From Elysia crispata (taxonomy: Eukaryota > Mollusca > Gastropoda > Plakobranchidae), in contig JAWDGP010001945.1 of NCBI GenBank assembly GCA_033675545.1, positions 281,001-345,000 on the forward strand: DNA of 64,000 nucleotides, written 5' to 3'. A program made the position numbers and the translations under genes. The notes beneath the pieces are model-generated. The model was not told where the DNA came from. It made no database searches and was given only the letters and a program-made list of their open reading frames with translations. Shown in pieces: positions 11,813-36,900 of this stretch (its first letter is position 1; each line of letters starts with the position of its first letter).

Positions 11813-14195
11813 AGTTGTCTGTAACAATTTTCAACTTGTTTTGTCTCATTTATCCCATAAATGTGCTCTTCAGTTCACAGGACCAAATCTTAAATGTTAG
11901 ATGTTAGGAAAACATATAGAGGTGTAGAAAAGTAGTAATAGAATACAATGTACTTGATCATTAGCTTTAGCTTCTTTGTAATACAAAGAGCTAAAGGGAT
12001 ATTTTGGTTTTACTTTGAGATAATCATTGAAAGAAAAGTTTAGTCATTTTGAAGAGAGGTAATAACTTTTTCGTTAACTATATCTTGAGAAAACTTTAAA
12101 AATTAATAAGTCTTCATTCTTTTGATTTGGGTCAAAATTCTCACCAGGAGGCCTGTTTTTTTTTTATTATTTCTACCCTCCTCGGCCGTCGCATATATTA
12201 TCAGGAAACATAATTGATAAGCCATGTGTGGATTCTATGAAAGTAAATACGATCTTAATGGGAGCTAGGAAATTAAGAGAGGCTATCACAGCATCAGCCC
12301 TTTTCCAAACTGACTAGTTTTAGAATAATTTCTTTATTCTAAGAATTGTATAGAAACATAGCGTTAAGTATTTGCTAGGTTTAGTCGAAATTCGTCCAAA
12401 CTATGATTAATGTAGCTTTTGCTTGTTGTGCCAAGTCTCTAATATGATTCACAGCAATTTGTTAGTGTATCACCTAGTTCAGTGCTACCCAACTAAAACA
12501 AATGCTTAACAATGCAGCGTTGATAAGCACAAGTTCTTTACAACTTAGTTTGCATCTAAGTCAGAAAAATTAATTCAGTGGATATTTAAATTACATATGT
12601 TTACATGTGTTCATTTTCTATTTGTAAATGTAATTGTTTATTTAATTATTTGAAACGCTTTATTAGGGTGTTTAAAAAAAAATCTTCAAAACGAACGACA
12701 AATTTTCACAAGGCAGGAGTGGATAAAAATCATTTTTAAACAAGAAGTATGTGTTCAGGCAATCTCATGCTTGATTAAGAATCAGGAAAGTACATGTTAT
12801 TGTTGCACACTGTGTCCTTTACATATCATGCTACACTTTCTTTTTGACTAGTTCAAGTTCAAGGATATGAATTGTCCCCAAGGCTTTTGACCTAATTCAA
12901 ATACTACTTTTGAATGGGCTAATTGTCGCTGAGGCCTAGCCTACACATTTGAGCTTTCTGAAATGAAATAAAAATGCAAATTAAGATACAGAAAGCAAAA
13001 GCAGAATGAGAAAAGGTAAAAAGATAAAGATACTTCTAGCTGTAAACAATTGTCAGTGGCTAGCTTATTACATGTGCAGTATTGGCCAAATCAAAAGGCT
13101 GGAGAAAGTAAGTAGTCTCAGTAAGCTTAGGAGCACTGGCACTGATATTGTGATAGGCCCATTTATTTTTTTTTTTATGACTTGTATATTTTTGCAAAAA
13201 TTTGCTGCATTTTTCTGTGGGACAGAGGGCCATCTGATAGGTAGATGACATCTAGTGAGTCCTATCCTTAACTTGGCATGGCAGAAAGTTGCCTATTAGA
13301 AATAGAGTTCTCTACAAGACGTAAATTAACCAAAGAACTCAAATAGAAAGTAATTTTATTGTGCACCTTGGCGGGTGGTATTTTGTATCAAGGAACTGAA
13401 AAGGGATAATAAATGATATTTGTTTTGAAGACGGAGTTTTTAAAAATTCTCAATTAAATTCTCCTCTTATTAATACGACAAAAAACTTTGCAGTCGGTTT
13501 CATTACACTTACAGTTTCTCCCCGAAGTTTTCTGAATGGTGGGGTAAAACTGCAAAAACAAAAAGAAAAGTGTGAAGTCTTTTTATAGTTGAAACGAAGA
13601 CTGACTATTGCATATCTGGTTTGTTTGAAAAAATATGAAAAAAAGCTTATTAAAGAGTTTCAATTTATTGTGGCTGAATTAATTAGTTGAACTTATTTCA
13701 TTTGAATATGAATACGTGTACTTCAAAATCATGAACTACTTGAACTCATTTATTTTGCCCAGCAACTCTCTATTTGTTTCTACCTTTGCGCTGAACAATC
13801 ATTCCTCACTTAATCAGAGAAAATGTTAACCTAATAAAATTGACAGACCAAGCCTTTAAAAAAAATTCCTAATGTTAAATTTTGATATAAAGTGTCCAAC
13901 ATAGCTATTGTCTTATTTTGTAGATATACGTTCTGCCATTCCCTCTTTCCTAGAAGTCAGGATTGTCGATAGATGCCCTAGCTTTTGCTGTCCTTCTGTC
14001 GTCTTGTCTGATGCACCCTGCACCTGTTAGGTCCATCTGTCACTTAGACTTCAAAGGGCCATCTATGAACAATCTTGGCTACTTGTACAAGACATGGGTA
14101 CAGATGACAAATAAACCTCTCAAGGCCCATCCCTTCCTCCTCCAGTATGTGGGTGTAAAAAAAATAAAGCAGGGAAGTAGGCCTATTATTATGGA

Positions 14196-14330
14196 TGGTT
14201 AAGATGCCAGATAGAGTGTTGGACTGAAAATAGGCAGCTTCTAGTTCAATCCCTTGTCGGGTCATCTGATAGGATTAGGTCTAGCTGTGCCATGACAGCC
14301 AATCCTCATCTGGGAACAAGTGATGGTTCT
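14196..14330 (+). repeat. tRNA-derived SINE candidate
   Basis: This block has the layout of an RNA polymerase III internal promoter: an A-box-like stretch around 14210-14223 (AGATAGAGTGTTGGACTG) and a near-consensus B box, AGTTCAATCCC, at 14243-14253. It is followed by a GC-richer body containing GTCGGGTCATCTGAT. The spacing and the unusually GC-rich composition against AT-rich surroundings suggest a tRNA-derived SINE head rather than a functional tRNA; no cloverleaf closes convincingly. Copy number in the genome is unknown. Confidence 0.5.
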
Positions 14331-15180
14331 TTTTGCTCTTCTTTTAAGGTTCTTCAACTTTAGAATGAAATTACGCATAGAATTTACCAGAGATGAGGGC
14401 TAACAGGAATAGCATTGGCAAAAAGAATTAGAAAACAATGGGAAAGGAGAGGGAAAAGATATGAGAAAGAATAAGAAAGAGTCGGAGAGTATAATTATTA
14501 GTGAAAGGGTTGCACAAGGAGAGGAGGGAGTAAAGAATAGCAGGGGGAAGAGATTTTTAAAGTTGAGAGGGTAAAGGAGAAGATCGGGACAAGGACAAGA
14601 GGAAGTAAAAAAATTAGTATACAATGAGGAGCAGGAGGATTGTTCTGTGTGAAGAGGGAGTAGAGGAGGCTTAGGGAAGGTTGAAAGGTTGAGTGAGGGC
14701 AAATCTTGCTTAAGTTATGTCCAAGAAAAGGAAAATGTTAAAAAATAATGTTTCCCCCCCCCCCCCCCAAAAAAAAAAAACACCAACAAATAGAAACAAC
14801 ATAAGATCGAATTTAAGTTCTTCCTCAGTTTTAATACTTTTATGCATGCCCACATGAATCTGATTTTCACAACGACTACAAGCAATATGGAAAGTAAATG
14901 TTTTACATTCATTATATTTGATTGTTTCCCTTGAATGTTCCAACATGGCTTTCTCAAACATATCAAAATTCCCCGGTGAACTCGAGGAATTCTACTGTAC
15001 TTAATATTTAAATATCATAAAAATGTGAATTGTGCAAATCAGAAATTTCAAACCTGGCTAACATTCCTGACTTTGTTATTGTGCTCTTGAAAGGAAAAGA
15101 GCTGCCACATCTCATTCCCCTTCTCCCAGTCCTATATTTCTTTTAAAATAGGTGAATTGCACCATATAAAAATAAGGAAT

Positions 15181-15186
15181 TTTATT
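15181..15186 (-). terminator. Likely PAAF1 polyadenylation signal
   Basis: AATAAA on the minus strand (TTTATT on plus), about 78 bp past the PAAF1 stop codon. The position fits a short 3' UTR. There is no transcript evidence here. Confidence 0.55.
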
Positions 15187-15263
15187 TTTCATAATATTTT
15201 TCCAAATGGAAATTCTATGGCATAGTAAAGAAATAATCTGAAAAAAAAAAACCTGAAAATAAT

Positions 15264-26350
<11,087 letters not shown>

Positions 26351-27602
26351 TTTCTCGTAAACATAATAACGAAACCGAAAGTTCTTGGAAAATTATTACG
26401 ACACAAGTAAATGCGTTATCCTTAGAGTGACATAATTCGTTTTAAGCAGAACTGTTGCTTTTTAATTTACTAAAGAAGTCTTGAAGTTTATAATTTAGCG
26501 ATTTAAGAGAATAAGATTATTTTACGCAGTATAATGACAGACTCATAAGATAAAAAATATCCCTTATTTTCAGTTGCGACTGCCAGAAATAAAAACCGGA
26601 AGTTGAGAACAACAAACATAGCCATAGATCCTGCCGTCAGGCCTATTAGTATTTGGGAAGTCCGAACCATCAAAACCTAGATCTAGATCTGGTATTAGTG
26701 ATTCATAACATGAGATATATCTGCCGAGAGAGTTCAGAAGGTCTGGGTATAAATCTAGATCTAGCATAAAAGAAGAGTTAGAGGTGAGGTTGGATCTTTC
26801 TCGTTAATATTATAGCTTTTCTTGTGCAATGGGATTCATGTCTCTTGCATTTTGGTAAGACTGTACATAGCTTGAGGACTAAACCTCTTCTCTAGTTTAG
26901 AGATAGTCGATGACCACATCTAGTCTGAAATCTATTCCCTCTATATAAACAATCTCAGTAGACTCCTTTTGAAATATTTGCTGCAGAGCTCAGTTCTTAT
27001 TTCCTACACCCGATCTGAAGTTAATCTGGATTCTTGAAAGTGGCAAGCTGTTTTGTGTTTTGCTTTGTTTTTTCATTCATAGAAAAAATGTATTTTTCCT
27101 CAGGTACGGTTATGTTTAAAAATACAGATCTAGATCTTCTTATATCAACAGACCAAACCTGTCTTGCCAGATTGTTTTGAGATATTTGGCCTAGATCTAT
27201 CCTATATGATCAGGATCTAGATCTAGATCTAGATCTATCAAGAACTGGGGTTCAGCAGATGTGGAAAACCTATCTAGACTCATGCAAATTAAAAGCCATT
27301 TGATCAAAACATCATGAATCATGTCTAATTGTATTAATGTTTATAAAAAGCATTGTGATGAATATGCAAACTTTAGATTTAGCACCAGTGAACTTGCAAT
27401 TAATTTTGAATAAAGAGTTGATATGAAAATAAGACACATATTGTTGACAAATTTAAAAATTGTAAACACAACTACAGATTGAATTATGAAGTTGGCTCTT
27501 ATGTAATGAATAAAATAAAATTTATTACATTATTTTTACAAAAAATGTTTACCCTCTTCCGTGATATCTTTTTATCAGTTGTTTTGATGAAACAAGATCA
27601 CA
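26351..27602. promoter_or_regulatory. Divergent intergenic region between PAAF1 and WDTC1
   Basis: Only 1252 bp separate the PAAF1 start codon (minus) and the WDTC1 start codon (plus), so both promoters and 5' UTRs must be here unless an upstream non-coding exon lies elsewhere. I see no convincing TATA box. The striking content is a cluster of AGATCT/TCTAGA hexamer runs at about 26677-26690, 26753-26764, 27126-27137 and 27213-27239, plus one just inside PAAF1 intron 1 at 26117-26136. An in-frame TGA at 27588-27590, 15 nt before the WDTC1 ATG, supports that start. A shared bidirectional promoter is an inference from spacing alone. Confidence 0.5.
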
Positions 27603-30600
27603 ATGGCCTCACTGAGAAGAAAGTTTGAAAGGGAAATAAAGGTGTGTTATCTTTAGGTTGTTCTGCATCATTACCACCAATTATGAGGCTCTTAAAAACT
27701 ATCTGCATTGGATAAGAAAGAAGAGGTCCTCTATTACGTTAGTATTAGTAAATTTTTAGATCTCGTAGATATAACACAATCATCATGAACATTCTGTGAC
27801 ATACTAATGGCTTGTGCTAATATTCCAGCTAAACTGTGCTGTATTCATTCTTTTAATTGCTTTGCCTAGATATTGAACTTGTTGTAACTTAAGTAAAGAA
27901 TTGTTGAATGCATGCAACATATTAAAGAGAGATAACTGTAGGTTTCCTTAGGTTAGTGACTAAAAAGGATGTAATAAAAAAATTTTTTATGTCACATTGA
28001 TTGCAGCAAGACCAATATTTTCTTTCTCCTTTTTTTTTTTTTTTAGTTAATATGATACTAGTATCATTTTGATGTCATATGTACACATCATGTGGTGTAA
28101 AATAAGCATACCAATATTTTAACTTTTTTTTATCAAACAGAATGGGGTTCATCTAAAATTCCAAAGAAGTGAACAAGTCACAGAGGCTTTGGTTAAGCGA
28201 CTTGGCTTGGAGAAAGAATTAGAGGTCAGACTTTATACAGTATAACCCACCTATATTGACAAACGATTTATGGACATTTTTTCCCAATACCAAATTTTTA
28301 TCTCATTGTTCTTAATAATAATATTTACTTACATCGACTTACTCTTTCAATTACTCAGCTTCATCGACATGTCTGCTGCAATTTTTTAGCCAAGCCGAAA
28401 AGGAACAGGGAAAAAAATCATGCAATTCTCTTTCCCCACCCCCCACCCCCTCTCCCAATTTTAGTTCATTGTGCTAACGAAGGTCAATATTGATCATTGA
28501 AGGTTTAACGTCTCCTAAGTACCTTTCCACAGGGTCTTAGCCTACACAGTGCCAGATTTCTTCCATCCAAGTAGGTCTACTAGTCAGTTCAAAGCCCCAT
28601 TAGCTTTCTATCAGATCTAAATTGACATCGCCCAGGTAGCACAGTCAGATGAGTGGCGTGGTGTCAATTAGCTGATGCTGTCTAGTCACCCCCGCTGCAC
28701 CCCAGCACAAGAATACAATGACCCTTGCACCATGTTGAATTGCCTTCCTGCCCCAGTGCACACTTTCTTTTTCTCTCTCCATCTCGCTTAAAATTCCACT
28801 TACTCTAGTACATTTATTGCAATCACAATAGAGGAAAGGTTAAAGGCCTTTCACTTCAGCAGTGGCTCAGCGATTGGCATAATTTTTTTTTTACCTAGCC
28901 CCTACCCCCTTTTCCTTAACACCACATGCTTGGACACTAAGACAGTGATCGCTCACTGGTACCAAATTTAGATCTAGGCTTGATAGAAAGCCTGTGCGGA
29001 TTGATACTGCGAGTTGAGACAGAGGTGCAATATAAAATGCTTTTCATTGTTCGTGGTTAATGGCATTAGTTTAGATAAGATCTTATCTTGCCTTGATTAT
29101 CTAGACACAGCAATCATGGACTTTCTTCACGAAACAGCGCGAAACAATCACACTTTTGACCACTCAGTGCTACATCATTTTCTTTAGAAATCGTCAGATT
29201 TCACTATGGCCTTGGGAACGTATAACTTTAGCATTGAGATGAAGACCAAACTGCTAGATGTTGACAAGAAAGTAGCTAGTTACCAAAAATCATAATAGTG
29301 GAGACAATACACAAAACCTTATTTCATCTGCAAAAAAAATTAACTAGGCACCAGGGAGACAATCGAGTTCTTTATACCACACATTAACCTCCCTTATTTC
29401 TCTCTCTCACTATATGTTTTCCTATTTGTCTTCGTTGGTGGTACTTTCCCTCATCTTTGTATTTTTATTTATCAAAATTGCAATATATTGATATAGTTGT
29501 TCCTTTCCTTCCGAGAGCATGTCGATATAAGTGGGTTCCACTATATAAAAGATATAATTATGCCTTATATTGTGATTAAATCAAAGAATGATAGATATGT
29601 AAAAACTGAAAAAATAACTTTTTAGATAGACGTTTCAAAGTAGTTTTTTTTTCGTGTGATGTTTTTTGTTTTGTTTTGTTTCATTTATCAATATGTATCA
29701 TATAATGAAATAATTCATCCTCCATTAGTTTTAGCTAATGAAATTTCATTAATTTTTTAACAGCAGGCTTAAAAGCCATTTAGTTCAGACAGCGCAAGTG
29801 TTAAAAGAGAGTTATTTCCTCATGATGATTTAAAAAAAAAGGATTTAGGTATATTAATCATTTTATTTATTTTATAAGGGTCTCAGTTCTGCTGTGATGT
29901 GATTTATTTCATTTTTCTTCACTGAAGGGTCATGGAGGCTGTGTAAATTGTCTGGAATGGAATTCCAGTGGGAGGTTAGTATTCAGAAGAAAAAATGATG
30001 ACTGAAGAATTGGGTTAAACATGACATTTGCTCTTCGAACTCAACTATATGCATTCATAAGCTGTTAATGGGTCTGTTTCAATTTTTATCATGCCTTTGT
30101 GTTGATTTAAGCAGGTGGTTTTAGTTTTGTTTGATCATAAGTTGCACAAACATTTGTGGTTTTTAAGATTGTTTTATTGATAAGCTTGTGTTTAGTGTAC
30201 TTATCTATGTGATTACTTTGGGAGAGAAAGACTTCAAGAAGTTTTATTACATTATGAATTTTCTTCTAATCCTCAAATAGAAATTTCCTCAGCATATTAC
30301 ACAAAATGGGAGTACAAATTCTTTCTGATCTGCCCTATGAAAAAAAACCCAGGTGATGGAATGAGAAAACAGAGTTTACTTTATATTGAATTGTTGTTTT
30401 TTGACAAGCTTCGGAAAAGTTTCTCTATTAAATAGAGGTATATGTCACCTCTTTGCCCAGCAGGCCACTTTATAGAGAATACACCTGTGCCATTCAAATA
30501 ATAGAGTGGATGCCAGAAAGGTTGAATATTCTCAACTTGAAGCAAAGAGGGATAAAATAACAAGGAAGTTTGACCAACGATTTGAACCCCACTCTCTGTC

Positions 30601-33600
30601 AACATACATTCATTTCTCCCCTCTCCTCATCAGAGTAAGAATGGTTATTGCTATCTTCCCCCCCCCCCCCAAATGCCTAATTTATAGCTGCACAAAGCAC
30701 AAAATTTGAAGGTAGCTCAGTTTGTTTGTATCACTAAAGTAGATTTTGTATAGCTGTTGATGTTTGCAATGAAGAAGTTTTTGGTATCTTTAGCTGGGCA
30801 TGTTGTGCAACTAGATTTGTATCCCCATATTTGATTGGGAATGGTATGTCCTGAAATGAGTTCAAATGAGTCAGATGTCAGAAAATCGAACTAGTAAAAA
30901 ATCATTTGAAAGGGACTTTATTGCTTTTTCTTCATATTATTTCGAAACAGCCAAAAATGACATTTTTAAAGAGAATACTGATAATTTTCATTACTTAAAA
31001 CCTAAGAAAATGCATAGCATAGTAAAAAAAAAAAAATACATCTTTATATGTGATATGGGTGAGATGCAACATATTTGGACTGGGTATCAGACATATGAAA
31101 ATACTTCTACTCTTCTGGTCAGATTTCTTGAGCTTTTTCTTTTTCTTCGGCTTTTCCTACAACAGTTATTACTGAGATTAGTTTGAAGAATTAATGCCAC
31201 TAAAACTTATCGATTCAATGTGACTTGATATTCACTACAAGGGATATATCATTGTGTCTTTGTGAGGTGGGCTATAGATCACAACAATTAAATGATACGA
31301 AAATCTAAAGTGTATGAAAAGTGAAGCTGATAGACTAAAAACCTGCCTGCCATTCATATTGATCTTAAGACACCCCCACCTTTCTTTCATAAATCCTAAA
31401 GTAGCCCAAATTTCTCCCAAAACTCATGTTTACATATTTGACTTTTTTTTTTTTTTTGTAATCTGTTTTCAATTTTTACCTTATCAAACAGTGCTATGGA
31501 TTTTTTTTTTTTGCTTTTGTCATAAGAGTTTAATCTTAAGAGTCCACTCGCACAATTGGTCAAATTTGTCACAGTTTGATAAATTTCAATTAGACGGCTG
31601 CTTTTAGAGAGATTGAAATAAAATTTTTATAGGTGGAAAGATGAAACTGGCAAATCATTTAAAAGCAGCAAGTTAAACATTTGGAGCCAGGTATCTTTAA
31701 GTATAATTTTTTTTAGGTCAAAGTAAGATTTTTGTGGTCATTTTTCATTTGTAAGAAGACATTAAATTACAAACTTTTAAACATACATTAACAAATGCAC
31801 TGACTGTGATTTTTTTCATATTTCCTTTCCTCATTCAGTCTATTGGCTAGTGGATCTGATGATTTGCATGTCATGTTATGGAATCCTTTGAAACACAAAA
31901 CCATCTCTCGCATCAGAACTGGTCACCAAGGAAACATATTTTCTGTCAAGGTGAATTATACCATTTAAGCTTTTCAACATTTGAACAAATGAAGTGCAAT
32001 TTCAATGGAATTTGAATTTCAATCATGGCTTTTTGAAATTATTTAAAGTTTATACCTTTTAATATTTCCATACGTTTTTCTATTATCGATATTGTCTTGC
32101 AGTTCTTGCCTCATTCAAATGACTCACTGCTTGTGACTGGCGCTGCTGACCATCGTATCAGTGTGCATGATGTAAATCAGGGAGAGACCACTTATATCTT
32201 TAACTATCACCTTGGGAGAGTAAAGCGAATTGCTACAGCTCCAAATGTACCCTATATATTTTGGAGTGCTGCTGAAGATGGAACTATCATGTAAGATTGC
32301 TCTAACCTTTTTTGTGGGATTTAAATTATTTTTTTTCTTATCAATAAGTGTAATAGTGAGCCTTGTGTTTTAAATCTGAAAGGAAATTAGATTTTATTTC
32401 TGTATCTTTGTTTTTCTTACCTTTATATCTCAGATCATAGTCCATGAAGAAATTTTTTAAGTGACAAAACTTTCCATATTCGTTTGCAATCTCCCTTATC
32501 CTTGCAAACTTATTAAATTGTCATACTTTCATATTTTACAAATATTTGATAACTAGGTTTTATATGATCCTTTACATTGAAAAAAAAAAATGGTTTGGAA
32601 GTTATCATCATAACTTGTGTGATATTTAAAATGTAAATATAGTCACAACCTCTGTCTATTCATTGTGCTTCATCAGCGTATGATAGTCATTGGGCATTAT
32701 TAATTGTTATAGTCAACATCTTTTGCCAGGCAATTTGACCTCCGCTGTACAAGCACTACCACCACAGCTCCAAACAATATCCTCATCAATTTGAATGTGC
32801 ATATGGGAATGAGTCACTATGCTGAGGCAAAATGTCTGGCCATTAATCCTGTGCGACCTGAGATGTTGGCTGTAGGGGCAAATGATCCATATGTCCGAGT
32901 GTTTGACAGACGCATGTTGAGCTGCAGCAGCATGCGAATTCCTCACACAACAAGGTGAAATAACATAGAGTAATATTACAACTTGATTATTTAAACATAT
33001 GATTGTTGCTGAAAACTGAAATCAAATAAGTGGAAGAAGATGATTGATGACACTCAATGAAAATTGCTGCCTCATGTGGATAGATTACATTTTACATCCT
33101 CGAGTAATTTAATTTCATTGTTTGTTTGTTTATATCGCACATTTTTGAAGGCTTAGTTTATTTTTCTAGTTACAATTCATCGCAATTCATGTTTGTCCAT
33201 ATATTATTCTCAGATCTCCATCTTGGGACACTCCTCACCTTGAAACTATAGAAGGAGAAACGTATACTTTGCCACCAGGCTGCGCTCAATATTACATAGC
33301 CGGTAATGTGGAAAGCATTCTGAAAAATTTAAACGCTTGCATACTCGTCTCATATAGAAATAAACTCCCTTATTTCAGACAGAAAATATGTTCAATACAT
33401 AAACCAACCATACACCACACACTTTTTAGTTGGAGATGATACATGAGTAAAATGATTCTCAGTCTTTCTATTTCTTCTTAATTTTTATCACAATTTTTAA
33501 CTGTCTCCTTTGGAAGTGCTTATCTTTATTTTGATTTTTGTAATCTCAAATCATTTATCATATTATTATTTAAATCAGGTCATTTACCTAGAAAGCAGAT

Positions 33601-33955
33601 GGACTACAAAAAGAGGTATCGTACCCTTGCCTCAACGTATGTAACATTTGGACCTGATGGAACAGAATTGTTAGTAAACCTAGGTGGGGAACAAATCTAT
33701 CTTTATGATGTCAACAACAGGTTAGCTCTTCAGCGTTTTGACCTTTCCATCTTGGAATCCAGCTCCTCTGGCAAAGGTAAGAATTCTGAGTCAGTGAATC
33801 CATAAAGGTGTTTGAATTTCTCATTTCATTACAATACTTTTGCATATGGCATTTACATTTGTTCAACATTTCCCATCCATATCTGCTTTTGTGTTTTAAA
33901 TAAAGAAATAGTTTTAATTTTATTATTAATATCATTCTCAATGTTGCTGTTGGTG

Positions 33956-33988
<33 letters not shown>

Positions 33989-36900
33989 GTTGTTGTTACT
34001 ATCACTATTTTTTATATTTTTTCTTCTTCTTCTTCTTCTACTCTCTTCTTCTTTTCCTTGCTTTAGCTTCTCTTTTTTCATTTTGATTTATCTCAAGTTC
34101 CACCAAACTGTAGTTTGGCACTGGCTTTTTACATATTTATCACTTCTGTCTCTAATTTCATATGTTTTTTGAGGTTGTACTAAGCTAAAGGAGATACTTA
34201 AATATCGAGCATGTAAGTTTTTTACATTTAGTTTTGTAAGTATTGTGATATTTTTCTCTCTTAAGAGCATGATGGGCACACCAAAAATGGTTTCAGTAAG
34301 AGAACTCCAGGAACAAATGGTGTTTGCAAGTCATCTTCACATCCAGAAAATGATGTCTCACTTGCAGATCCGTCTACACAAATTTTTGACTCCACATCTT
34401 CATCTGCGTCTTCTTCTCATCACCCAAGTGATATATCAAGTAAAAGGTTTGTTTTCTGATGACCTTCATATAGATTTATATTTTTAATAGTTCACATGAT
34501 TGAGTTTAATGATCAATTTTAAGAATGGAGCATTCATTTTTTACTGTTTAAGTTTTTGGGCTCTTATCTTATCTAATTTGTCATCAAGTTCAGAATATTT
34601 GCAGTTTCTCTTCAAACTGTTAAATCTTCTGCAACTCTCTTACAGAGGCAAAGTTTCTTCTTAATATTTTTTTTAATTTTGTACATGTATGTTACATTTG
34701 AATTTTGTTATTTTTTTCCCTAGAGCCAAACTGGAACCAAAACTCAGTAAGATTGCCGAGGGCTTGAAAAAACATGCCAATGATCTGTTTGGGAAAGGAG
34801 AATTCAAGAGGGCTATAGATGCCTACAACCAAGCCATAGCTCATAGCAGTAACTCAGCAGTTCTGTATGCTAACAGAGCTTTAGCATTCCTGAAACGAAA
34901 CTGGTAAGAGAAATAAAAAGTAACGTTAAAGAAAGATCCTGCAGCAAAGTTTTAAATAAAAAGGTTTCTTAGCACAAAGGCTTGCAAACAGTGATATTAC
35001 TCATCTTCAAGATTATTTTGCTTAAAAACTTATGGCAGTGGCAATTTAATATTATTAAAGAAATTATTAAAATTGTATCAGGAAGGAAAATTTTCCTCTT
35101 ATGCAAGGCTATTTTCTCATTTTCCTTCATATGCAAACATGAGACAGTATTTGTTATATATGATTCTATGAAAGAGCCCTTAAATACTTTCCAAAAATTG
35201 AAAACTTTCAAACTTATCCTGCAAGTCCATTTTATATACCAGATGTGTGGGAAGTTTTATGGCCAATTCAGTTATATGATTTTTTTACAAGAAATCTTTA
35301 TAAAATAAGACGGTGCTTGAGAAAACAAAAGAAAAAAACCAAAACAATTGCTTCTGATGATACAAAAATGTTTGAAAAATGCTTGAAATGATTTTTTGTC
35401 TAATGATGGAAAGAAAAATGTTAAATTTATTTTAAAATACCTGTATTCTTACAATGTTATTTTCAAAGGCAATAGACTTTCCAATCTGCTTCTGTGTTTC
35501 ATTCAAGATTTTTGTACAACATGTCTAGCATAAGGAATGGAGCAAGCTCTAATATTGGGCACGCAACCTTCTTGAAAAGACCTCTAAAACTTATCCTGTT
35601 TAACCTCCAACTTTTACCTTATGCCTGTCAGTACTTATCAATAAAAGTTTTTTGTTAGGCTAATTAAAGTACACATCCAGTGATGCACCATGTTTTAGAG
35701 CATATGATATGGCATTCAATTTGCTGGAATGTCAATTGGAGGCACCTATGATTGGAAAAATGCTTTGATTTTCATCCTTGACCAAGTTTGCAATGGCTTT
35801 GAGAAAGGTAGATCTAAATGGAAGAAATGGATCCATCTCAAATCAGCAAGACCATACTACACATGAGTAGCTTCAAACTCTAGTAAAGTTGAGAATTTTA
35901 GCATTTTTGGAATTGGGAAGTAAAAAGTATTGAGCAAAAAGAAACTGTAAGCTTCATCACTGTATCGACTGAAACTGCCATTTTTGAATGTTACACAGTG
36001 GCCTAGGTGATTTTTAACTCTGGATTATGGATATACTGATAAATCATGATTGTATCAAACTTTTATCTTTATAGTAGCAAAAAGTATATGCGCTCACCTG
36101 TTATGCTCTTTTTAGCTTGGAGAAATACTTGTGCTTCATGATTTTTGAGCAATAAAAGCATCTTTAAAAAAAATAATGATGAATGGAAACCTTGTTTGAC
36201 TTTTTGTAACAGATTAACCATCTCTGAAAGAACACATATTCCACATTTAGATCTCACAATAAAAACTTAAATAGTTTTTAATTCAATTGTGAAGTTTTTT
36301 CTGTTAAAATGATTTGATTCTAAAAGCATCCACTTGATATTGATGGGAAGTGTGATCTCCATGATTTAATATATATTATGTTTTCTTTTTTCATTCTACA
36401 GGGATGGAGATCAGTATGCGGCCCTTCGTGACTGTTACCAAGCTCTGATTTTAGATCCAAATCACATGAAAGCTCACTTCAGGCTGGCTAGGTGCCTTCA
36501 TGAGCTTTCGAGGAGCCAGGAAGCATTTGAATGCCTACGTTTGTTCAAACAGCAGTTTTCTGACTATGCAAAGAGTCAGGCTTGTGAAACTCTGGACAGA
36601 GATATTAAAGCATCAATTTTTTCTCAGACTGGAGGTAAATTAGTTCTGATTCTAATGCTGGTTGATGATCTTCTTTCCCAAATTTGTTTTATTTTATTTG
36701 TTAGATGCGTAAAATCGAAGATATGTGAAGATTTAAGATTGTTTGCATTTTGTTTATTTTGCACTTTGCTTATTGCATTTATATATTAGAGCTTTACACA
36801 AATCTCTGCATGTGTATTTCTCTCTTAGATGGTCCAAAAGAAAAACGTTGTGATGAAGATAGGCAGGGCTCAGAGCAAGAAGATGAGTGGCAGCTGAGAG

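Larger units (their letters stand above)
11063..15263. other. Gene-free stretch between convergent CNOT2 and PAAF1 (3' UTRs and spacer)
   Basis: CNOT2 3' UTR follows the TAG at 11062; candidate polyadenylation signals on the plus strand are AATAAA at 11807-11812 and 12967-12972. On the minus strand an AATAAA (TTTATT on plus) at 15181-15186 lies about 80 bp past the PAAF1 stop and is its likely poly(A) signal. Otherwise the stretch is AT-rich, with one SINE-like block at about 14196-14330, a purine-rich tract at 14400-14700 and a C/A homopolymer junction at about 14754-14780. I see no convincing coding exon. Confidence 0.6.

Noticed and set aside
13006..13251. Overlapping 80-aa plus and 63-aa minus frames in the CNOT2-PAAF1 spacer
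   Set aside because: No motif, no plausible splice context, and both strands open over the same bases, as expected by chance.
14196..14330. Functional tRNA gene
   Set aside because: A B box is present, but the arms do not pair into a cloverleaf and no acceptor stem closes.
14400..14702. 100-aa minus-strand frame rich in Pro/Ser/Leu/Phe
   Set aside because: Read through a purine-rich tract (pyrimidine-rich on minus); low complexity, no exon borders.
26570..26767. 65-aa minus-strand frame rich in Leu/Asp upstream of PAAF1
   Set aside because: Its Leu-Asp pattern comes from AGATCT repeats; there is no link by splice sites to PAAF1 and no recognisable motif.
33812..34172. Ile/Ser/Leu-rich frames after a WDTC1 exon
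   Set aside because: Created by (ATT)n and (TTC)n repeats in an intron.
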